Origin: Galaxea fascicularis
Taxonomy: Eukaryota; Cnidaria; Anthozoa; Scleractinia; Euphylliidae
Assembly: GCA_948470475.1 (NCBI GenBank)
Contig: OX419338.1
Coordinates: 36,118,595-36,182,594 of the forward strand
DNA length: 64,000 bases
Direction: 5' to 3'
The translations under genes and the position numbers were made by a program. The notes below the pieces were generated by a model. It was not told the origin of the DNA, did no database searches, and worked only from the letters and a program-made list of their open reading frames with translations. Below, one piece after another: positions 55,971 through 64,000 of the stretch; positions within the stretch are counted from its first letter, which is position 1; the number at the start of each line of letters is the position of its first letter.

Positions 55971-57162
55971 TCCCGGCGTTGTCAATCAATGGTTTCCGAT
56001 CGATTGATTGCAATCAATACAATCAATAATAATCAATAACAATCCATTGATTGTTATTGATTGGTGCACCAATCAATAAAAATCGATAATCACACTCGGA
56101 GTCTTAATTGCTATTGATTACCATTGATTTCTATAGAAAATCATTGATTAATAATTCATTATGCAACTTTCTGGCGCGTTTTAGCGTGGGCGTGCTTCAT
56201 TGGTTCCGGGCATATTTACACGTCCAGGGTAATTGGGTAATTCGATTGCGCACTTTTATCCTTGCACTTCAACCGGGATTCCCAGAACACACTTGTTACG
56301 GAGTTTGCTTGTTCCAGAGATGGCGAAGCAAGTTGAATTGTCAGTGCGCTGTGTAGTCAAGGGCTATCACGAATGCCCTTTTGAAGGGAATGTCGGAGAA
56401 ATATTCTATGCATTCAAGAAGAGAGGAGAACGTGGGAATGCGTTCAGAGTTACGAATGATCGGGGGCAGCTCGGCCATCTTCAAATCGAGCTTGTTGGTC
56501 CTCTTTGGCCCTTACACAAAGAGATTACTGTGTAAGTTTAAAAATGCCACAATACATTACAAGGGAAGCGCATTTTCCTTTTAACAATTATTCTGCTATC
56601 TTCCCTTTCGGTTGCACGGGTGAATGTTCAAGATGTATGTTCTTGGCCTGCATGCGTATATTCAGGCAGCATGACAGTGAGCGCAGACAAAAACAATTTC
56701 CTCAACTAATTAACAAGCTGGAAGAGAGTGACACTGAAGAGACTTAAAGGACAAACCATTCAGTTTGGGATATACCGCCCTTTGCAGATTATATGATTAG
56801 AATTAAAGACAATTTTGTTCTTGTTTCGAGACGGTCAGAGTCCAGTAATTTAAGTGAGCTTTTAATAGCAATAAGGGGTAAAAATGCTACAAATTTAACA
56901 TAAAACACAACAAATAAAGATAACTGAATGGTTTGTTCATTCATATGGTGCGTTTTATTTAAGAAAACGACAAATTTCGTAATCAATAAAAATCAATAAT
57001 AATCAATAACAATCGATGAAAATCAATAGAAATCGATAGTCACACAACTTTTAGGCATTGATTTTTATCGATTTCCAATACCAATCAATTAATTGTTATT
57101 GATTATTATTGATTATTATTGATTTTATCGATTATCGGAAACCATTAATTGACAACGCCGGG
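55971..57162. mobile_element. TIR element with ATTGATT-rich arms carrying a HIRAN-like gene
   Basis: Ends CCCGGCGTTGTCAATCAATG (left) and CCCGGCGTTGTCAATTAATG (right, reverse complement) continue as about 190-base subterminal arms made of CAATCAATAA/ATTGATT repeats in both orientations. TAGTA flanks both sides (55966-55970, 57163-57167), a likely target duplication. The 0.8-kb interior holds one spliced gene and no transposase, so it is non-autonomous or moves with a trans-acting enzyme. Confidence 0.65.
56320..56747 (+). CDS. Small HIRAN-like protein, two exons, inside a TIR element
   Basis: Exon 1 56320-56531 (ATG after GTTTGCTTGTTCCAG), intron GTAAGT...TATTCAG, exon 2 56666-56747: 97 residues. 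The first 70 residues resemble the HIRAN-type fold found in many cnidarian transposon-linked proteins: 'GYHECPFEGNVGEIFYAFKK' then 'NAFRVTNDRGQLGHL'. HIRAN modules of known proteins (HLTF/Rad5) bind 3' single-stranded DNA ends, but the similarity here is weak and seen by eye. The 27-residue tail is charged ('HDSERRQKQFPQLINKLEES'), helical and acidic at the end. Splice signals are canonical and join in phase. It may be a captured or element-encoded DNA-binding protein; function is not shown. Confidence 0.5.
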
Positions 57163-57430
57163 TAGTATATACTAAAACTGTGCATAGCGTTGAAGGCGCG
57201 CGCTGATTGGCTACTCAAACTCCGGATATCCTGTGCTATTCACCTCCGAGCAATTCGCGCGGAATTTACGCCTAAAAATGTTGTAATCTTTGCAGGAATA
57301 AATGAGTTAAAATCATCTTTTTGTGCTATATTATCTCACTGTTTTAGTATATACGAAAACAACTATTCACCTCAGTGTTGGTGGCTAGTCATCCACCACT
57401 AGCCACCTCCACTTCGGTGAATAGTTGTTA
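57163..57430. mobile_element. Small TIR element and adjoining hairpin
   Basis: TATATACTAAAACTGTG at 57167 recurs inverted ending near 57353, marking a 190-bp MITE. A second structure follows: arms AACAACTATTCACC and its complement (57358-57429) enclosing GGTGGCTAG / CTAGCCACC. The larger element at 55971-57162 inserted at the edge of the first. Confidence 0.5.
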
Positions 57431-60308
57431 ATTACAAGTATTCTTTTTCGCTCATCATCATTTTTCTATCGCAGGGTGATGTTTTTCTAATTTCTTTCTT
57501 TCAAAGGTTCGGGAGTGCAACGATTTCTTCGGCAAACAGGCTTAATGGGCAAGCCCAGACAGACATTCCCCGTATTCTAGGGATTCACAGGGTCTGGGAA
57601 TTTGATAAACTGCAATCCCCCCATTTTATTATTGGTAACCCTTTCATTTAATGACATTTTTGTGGCATTTCACCTCTTGGAAACAGGTGATCGAAGCTCG
57701 ACATTTGGTTCGCAAAAGACTGTCCCTTTAATCAAGCTATACAAACTTCACATCAAACTAATATTTGTTCTCTGATCTTTTTTTTTTTTGCAAGATATGA
57801 GTTGTAATTATCTATATACGAACAACAAAGCGCCCTAAATGAATTACGCAGATAATAAGTTAAATGTGAAGAAAGAGTCATTGAAGGTGACAAAATATTG
57901 TTTTGCAAAGGGTAGCTTTTTATTATCAAATATAAAGTGCAGATAGAAGATACAGTCATCCAAGATGACAAACTTTATTTAAAATTCCTGTAAATAACTG
58001 GTAGAGCGACTTTAAAGTTTATCACTCCTAGTTTAAAAAATGACAAGGATTGATTGTAGGCCCATCTTATTTGTTCAATTGTTTTGTACGTGCGTAGAAT
58101 TACCTTTCGATGAATAGAATCGCTTCTTGGTCAGTTATACAGTCCAATATTGTAATGTTTAACTAAAAACAATTATTTTGTAGTCATATTTCTTTCGTAG
58201 TCATTTTTTTCCCTTTTAAACGGGATATCGTAAAGATGAGGTTGGTCATAAAGAATCGCGCCTGGTTAGACTAGGTTAGGCATTCCTAGATAAAACCGCA
58301 AAATTCGAGCGAAATTACCAAACGCGGGGAAGCTCCAATTCGAACAAAAGTAGTTTTTATTTTGCATGTTGTTCGAAGTATGTTATAAAAAGTGTTTTGG
58401 TTTAAATCTAAGAAACTCTTTTCAATTAACTTTTTGTTTTAAACTCTTACAGTATATGCGCGCTTCTGTAATGTCAATTTATTGCCTGCGGCGAAATAAA
58501 TTTTCAGGCGTTAATTCGTGGTCGGTTTAATTTTAAACAAGAGATTTTGTGGGGGTAAGATTTTTTGATTGGTGTTATGACAGAGGTAAAAAACAATAAA
58601 TAACAACCAGAACGGTGTAGGAATAACATGCCTAACAGTTTTGCATTTGTTGAATCGGAGATTCGACCGAAGGCCAGAAACTAGCTAGGATGACGGCACT
58701 TACTGAATTACTTAAAAAAAAAACCGCAATCTTACAATTTTGTTCCTCGTCAGTCGTGTACGCTATATATAATATAATGATTGAGATAGCACAGTTATCG
58801 TCCACTTTTGAAAACTCTTTTCTCTTGAAAGTGGTTTTGGGATTCTCCGTTTCCTCATAAGCGTTTTGATCTCTGGTACAGGTGAGTGACAAGGAAAATG
58901 GACGCTAAAACACAACTGAACAATTTCAATCAAGATTGTGTGTTCGTGGACCGGTCGACTTTGTTACTTTGTTACTTGATTTGAAGGCTTCTCATCTGAC
59001 CATTAAGTCATTTTTGAGTCCGAAACTCTTTTCATCCTACAGTAAGGTGAAATTTAAAATGTATTTGTGTTGTCAGTATATCTTGGATGTTTTTAGCGCT
59101 GTTGTTGTCAAGCCTTATGGTCCATAGGTCTTTATTTTGTTCTGTTTTCTTGTATTGTTTTGAGTTTTACCTGATTGCTTTCCTGTCTTTATGCTTCTTC
59201 GTCCGGCGAAGCAAATCTTCTGAATCTTTGAATTGGCATTAATATCGCGTTGAAATGCGATAACAATCTATGAAATCAATATAAATTTACTTTTAGTGCG
59301 GTGATGAGCTGAAGATTAATTTTGTGACAAGACTACGCAAAATCTTGTTTTTTTAATTCTTTCGAGAGAATTTTTTTCATCTGTTCATGATAAGATTAGT
59401 TAAATTAGGAATTTAACGAGGACAGCCGAAAACCTAGAAATATTTGTGACTTGAATTTCAAGATTTTTATTTATTTGTTATCGATAGAAAAATTAAACAA
59501 CACAATGTCCATCCCTTCCCTTTTGCGATTGCCCTTGTGACAGAAGTAAACAGTTTACTTAAATACAGTAATACCACAGAAATCAAGATTCGTAACAAAG
59601 TAAATTTTTTCGTCTAGATGATCGAAATAAAATTTGATATGTGAAAGCCCACCAACTCGTGGTATCGAAAAGGTTTGGTCTTTCGTGAGTCTAGAGAGAA
59701 ATAAACCCAGTAATGTAAAATACTAAAGAGGAAATCGAATTGAAATGAAACAATCATGTTTTAGAACCTTTTTGTCAATTGCAAAAAGAATGCACAGTTG
59801 GCGACAAGCACGCAACATGATTGGCTGACACGTGAAAGGAGGGGATAGCTTTGGTTGAATTTTGTGCCTTGATTGGTTGATTTTTTTTGTTTGATGCGTC
59901 ACGCACGTGCTAAATTACTCATTTGAATGGCTTCCCGCCTTAATTGAGTGACGCCGCCGAGTTCATTTATTGGCCAGTGGGTTTAAAACGGATGTTGCCC
60001 CTAACAAAGTCGTCGATAATAAATTGTTTTCAAGTAAAAAAACCGAGGCGCACCAGAGAAATTAGAATAATGCGTACATCTGGAGTTTATGAAAATGAGA
60101 GAGGATTTCCTTAAATAGTCGAGGAGATAACCCGAGCTCGACAGAAAGTCGCGTTTCGCTTTAGCTCTTTTTTTGTCTTGCTCTAGTCTTTGAAAATGAA
60201 TTACCTCGACATGCGATTTAATTATTTGAAAACCAGCTTGGATTGTTCGAGGAAAGAATAGATGAATTTGAACCGATCGATCACGAAATTGCTCGCTTAG
60301 AGGAAGAC
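57431..60308. other. Intergenic, AT-rich; VWA5A-like promoter at the right end
   Basis: No gene or clear mobile element recognised. Short frames at 58632-58892 (-) and 58936-59127 (+) look random. Near the right end there is a TTAAATAG box (about 60112) and two short upstream ORFs (60196-60261 and 60262-60300) directly before the VWA5A-like start. Confidence 0.4.
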
Positions 60309-61546
60309 ATGACTGGCCTTGTTAATCGCCACACTAACTCCAACCTGCCGCTAAAAGCGTCAAGTATTTTTGCCGAGGTAAACGGTTTTGCGGCGCGTGT
60401 GTTAGCTACTTTGACGTACTGTAACGACTGCGAGTATGATGTTGAAGGTTTGTTTATTTTTCCGCAAGATGAGAGAGCAACAGTGGTAGAATTCGACGCG
60501 ACCATAGAAGAACGACATGTAAGTTCACAAGTCTCGGATGTTATCACACGAGACTCCACGAAGCATACTTTCGCTCTGGAAGAGCGAGACGATGATCTAT
60601 TTTCCCTAAGCCTGGGAAGAATTCCTCCACTGAAGTCAGTGTTTGTTCAAGTTAGTTTGATTACAGAACTTGGAACGGACGAAGCTACCGGCGGATCTCT
60701 GTTTATTCTGCCGTCCGTCTTTACGCCGCGGCTTGCAAGCGAGGAAGACGTTGAATCAGATATTTACGGCTCGCAAATGCTTATTTCTAACTTACCACGC
60801 AAGACGCAAGAGCCTTATAGTTTTGAGCTTCAACTGGAAGTCTCCGCGCCATGTTTGTTAGCCGGGTGTTCTTCTCGGACGCATGCCATCCAAGTAGACG
60901 CTGACTGTCGCGCCGTCAACGCTTCCCGAATTCACATCACGATCGCTGAGGCGCATACATATGATCGCGAACTGGAAGTTGTGCTTCATTTGTCGCATCC
61001 TTTTGACCCTTACGTCCTCATTGAAGAAGGTAAGAAAGATTTCAACTCCTCGCAATCGCAGAAGAGCATGGATGACGTAAACCAGTCGGATTCTATTGAG
61101 GATTTCCACAAGAAAGCAGCGATCATGATAAATTATACCCCGAAACTTTCCAACCTCGTCGCTGTCGGAGAATACATCTTTCTCGTTGACCGTAGTGGAA
61201 GTATGAGTGGTGATCATATTTTTCACGTCAAAGAAACGCTGCTACTTTTCCTTAAGAGTTTGCCAACAAATTGCTATTTTAACATCATCGGTTTTGGTTC
61301 CTATTATCGGAGTTTATTTCAAGAAAGCCAGCCGTACAACGAAACGACGCAAGGAAAAGCTTGCGCTTACGTGCAGAAAATGAGGGCGGACCTTGGTGGT
61401 TCTAATCTCCTGCTCCCGTTAGAGTTCATCTTTGAAAAACCCACAAGACCTGGAATTGGACGAACAGTTTTCATGCTTACGGACGGTGGTGTATCCAATA
61501 CGGTTGAAGTTGTGGATTTTGTCCGTAGACATTCCTATACTACTCG
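60309..61546 (+). CDS. VWA5A-like protein (VIT + VWA domains), first coding exon, gene continues past the window
   Basis: Similar in layout to VWA5A/BCSC-1. The exon encodes 412 residues plus a split codon and ends CG|GTAAGT. Residues about 10-140 form a VIT domain ('GFAARVLATLTYCND', 'VEGLFIFPQDE'), and from about 285 a VWA domain begins with the MIDAS motif 'DRSGSMS', then 'ETLLLFLKSLPTNCYFNIIGFGS', 'ADLGGSNLL' and 'FMLTDGGV', all of the VWA5A pattern. The metal-binding DxSxS, Thr/Ser and Asp positions are present. Start at ATG 60309 because the following 'MTGLVNRHTNSNLPLK' matches the family N terminus; the frame is open 87 bases further upstream (to 60222), so an upstream exon (acceptor GAAAACCAG at 60236) is possible. 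No following exon was found up to 64000. Role in the animal is unknown. Confidence 0.85.
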
Positions 61547-64000
61547 GTAAGTTATCAATGTTAATTTGTTTTATGACAAAAAATGTTCGGAAACTTTACA
61601 CTTTAGTGCGATGCTTTGTGGTTTTTGGGTTAGTTATTCCCACAATCATCGCCTGAATGCAATATGACTTTTTTTCGTTTTGAAGCGAAAATCAGTGTTG
61701 TGGGATTTGCGATACACATCGACCAAAGTATCTCCTTGGCTTTATCAAGTAGGGTATGTCGTATTTAGGGGTAGTTTGTTTGGTCTTACAGTTTATCTCG
61801 CCTGTGCAAAGATTGTGAAAAGTACCTTTGATCTTCAGGTGATCTAAACGCGAATTTTTTTAATATATATACCGAATCGGAAATCATGGTCGATAGACAG
61901 TCTACGATAAATTTTTCAACTGGAATGAAATTTATGCTGTATTATAAAGTTAACAAGGGTTTTTGCTTCTGAGGAAATACAGAAGCGCTCATAGCAGTAT
62001 AAGAAATATACCTGATACAGCTAAGTTAAAAATATTTTCGTTGAGGTTTTGATTATGAAATCCACCCAGGCTTTATTTCCTAAACATACTCAGATTCCGG
62101 TCCTATTTCTCATTACGTTTCAGTGAATATGTCGCGATATTTGACGATGATCCTTAATTTGGCGTTTTACAGGATGTTGAAATTTTCTAATGCCATTATT
62201 TCCTTTAGGCTAATTTCAATCTGATTTTGACATAACTTTTGCAGTAAACTTCTTCCTCCTTACCGAAAGATCGGTTTCAACATTAAAACTTGTTTTGCCT
62301 TTTGTCCCCAGAAAATATTGTTTTGAATTAAAAACAGAAAGGTACTAAATATTGTTAATGTAGTTCAGTTCATGTTTTTGAATAGAAAAATCCGCGTATT
62401 TAATTCATTCGTCGAGCTACTTGTTTTTTCCGTAGGTATTTTCTTTTAAAGGCAGGCATGTGAAATGTCTTGTCTAATGTCAAAGCCCTGTTGTCTAGCG
62501 ATAAATTCATGTTTTCTTATCTTGTTAACTCCTCGTTTACTTGAGCCAAAACAGCTTTTGTAAGACGTTTTTAGCGAATGGAAAATTATGTCTAAAATTA
62601 TTTTTGTTTATGCATTAAAAAACTGAAATCATAAGAGAGATGACAAGTCAAGAGCTTGCTTTAGACCTCAGTTTTACTCACAACTTAAAGCCTGACGCTA
62701 AAACACATTGAATATTTTTTCGTGATCTTTAACTCGAATTTACACTTGTCACTTCGCAAAACTATAAATGATATCACTCGGTATCTTTTATGAGTTAGTA
62801 ATGAAAAATGAAGCGTCAACGCGGATGTAGGCTTTCTTAAATTTGAAAGCAATTTCACGGTGTATAAAGCAAGCAAATGATCTTGAAAACTCGAGATAGT
62901 AGTCCAGCGCAATAAATGTAAATAATTTTGGATGACTTTTCACTTAATGAACCACCTGTATTTTCCACTTTTTTATGCATTTTGTTGGGAATAAATATTG
63001 CTTCGGTTGGAGGGAATTATTTACTCAAACTGTGTTGAGAAGTTTTGAATTTTGTTTGTGTGATCATCGTTTGACAATGAAACTAATTTTCAGCCCATGG
63101 CAGGGGTAAATTTTGGTCGGATAAGGTGATACTGTCACTTGCATATCAATCATTGCAAACAAAGGGAGAAAGTTAAGACAGGTGGTAATTTTAAGAGTTT
63201 TTCCTCGAAAGAATAGAAAGTGAAAATCCGGAAGTGCTAATCTGCATCAAAAAACGGTGACAATTGCTTATCTGTCATGTTGAGAACGAAATGAACTTTC
63301 TCATAAACCTGCATGAACTCACTAAAAATGCCTTTTTCATTAAAGTTCCTCTTATCTTTGCGATCGTTCAACTCTTACAATTGTCTTAAAATCGATTTTA
63401 GACAAATACCGTGTTTTCCAAGTGTGAATTATGAGTCCTGCTTCGATTACCGGCCTGTAATTCAACTTGTTAGCTATTCACTCATTTGAAAATGCGACTA
63501 AAAATCAACTACTTTTATTTGAGGCGCGCTGATGTTTCTGGCCCATTCAAAAATTTTAGCTTTTTTAAATTTATCAGACGGTGTCATTAAAAGCGGCTGC
63601 TTCTGTAGAAGATTAAAGGCAGTAATTTGAATGTCTTAAATTGGACCTTAAATGGAAGGCCTGTCTGCTATCGTCTACCTTTCTTAGCTTCATCCAATAA
63701 ACTAGATTGACAGATACAAATTTTCGCCGCGAAATTGGCAACTTAACCCTACAGCAAAGAGCTTTAAGGCAATGGAAACCGATCGCGAATACAAATTACC
63801 TTTTTCGGTTCAATCATTAGAAACCCGTTTTTTCCAGTTATTCGTGTTAGTGTGCTTCTATGTACCATTCACTCTGGGTAGCGACAAGAATAAAGTTGAA
63901 AAAAATCCTGATTTCAGTCTACCTTAAGCAGAAAAAAAAGCAACAAAAAGAATACCATCTACAAGCAAATGTTTTTTTGTTAAATACCCTCTTAATGGAG
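61547..64000 (+). other. Long intron of the VWA5A-like gene, no exon seen
   Basis: AT-rich sequence with only random short frames. The next expected exon (continuing the VWA fold with an 'FGIG'-like segment) was not found, so the intron is at least 2.45 kb. Confidence 0.5.

Noticed and set aside
1..64000. CRISPR array, bacterial operon or prophage
   Set aside because: No regularly spaced direct repeats of that type; all real genes have spliceosomal introns or animal orthologues.

Overview
The window reads as nuclear DNA of an animal. The exons are short, most introns follow GT-AG, and the genes are single-copy metazoan ones. Transposable elements are dense, and the protein similarities plus the BEL/Pao, SINE and foldback-element content point to an anthozoan cnidarian, probably a stony coral. 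The organism assignment is inference; no sequence search was run.

Layout, left to right. 1-1.37 kb: a tRNA-derived SINE and no convincing gene. 1.37-3.13 kb (+): a two-exon DCAF10 (WD40 substrate receptor of CUL4-DDB1). 3.1-5.8 kb: foldback repeats and a degenerate CGAAG repeat. 6.03-11.98 kb (+): a complete BEL/Pao LTR retrotransposon with identical 126-bp LTRs, a 5-bp target duplication, a tRNA-Tyr primer site and one intact 1865-codon gag-pol ORF. It has split a decayed paralogue of the small gene at 13.4-13.75 kb (-). 14.3-16.3 kb: abutting and nested TIR elements. 16.8-17.6 kb (+): the 3' end of an unidentified gene. 18.6-21.7 kb (-): selenoprotein K in six exons, with an in-frame TGA (Sec), a 19-nt microexon and a good SECIS candidate at 17.92-17.99 kb. 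It shares a 211-bp divergent promoter with ARMC3 (+, 26 exons, 21.9-35.5 kb). ARMC3 runs tail to tail with CCDC150 (-, 28 exons, 36.5-50.4 kb). 51.9-52.5 kb (-): MRPL9, divergent from the two-exon SLC25A35 (+, 52.8-54.3 kb). 56.0-57.2 kb: a TIR element carrying a small spliced HIRAN-like gene. 60.3 kb to the edge (+): the first coding exon of a VWA5A-like VIT/VWA protein, incomplete.

The exon chains of SELENOK, ARMC3, CCDC150, DCAF10 and SLC25A35 were assembled by hand from splice sites. Each gives a reading frame that closes (lengths divisible by three, 93, 830, 1153, 435 and 303 residues respectively), which is strong internal support.

The genes are housekeeping (protein turnover, ER quality control, mitochondrial translation and transport) or cilium/sperm-linked (ARMC3, CCDC150) and do not form a pathway. 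The accessory interest lies in the mobile DNA: the very young BEL insertion inside a host gene copy, nested TIR elements with recognisable target duplications, an inverted repeat pair around two CCDC150 exons, and the HIRAN-like gene carried between long ATTGATT-rich inverted repeats.
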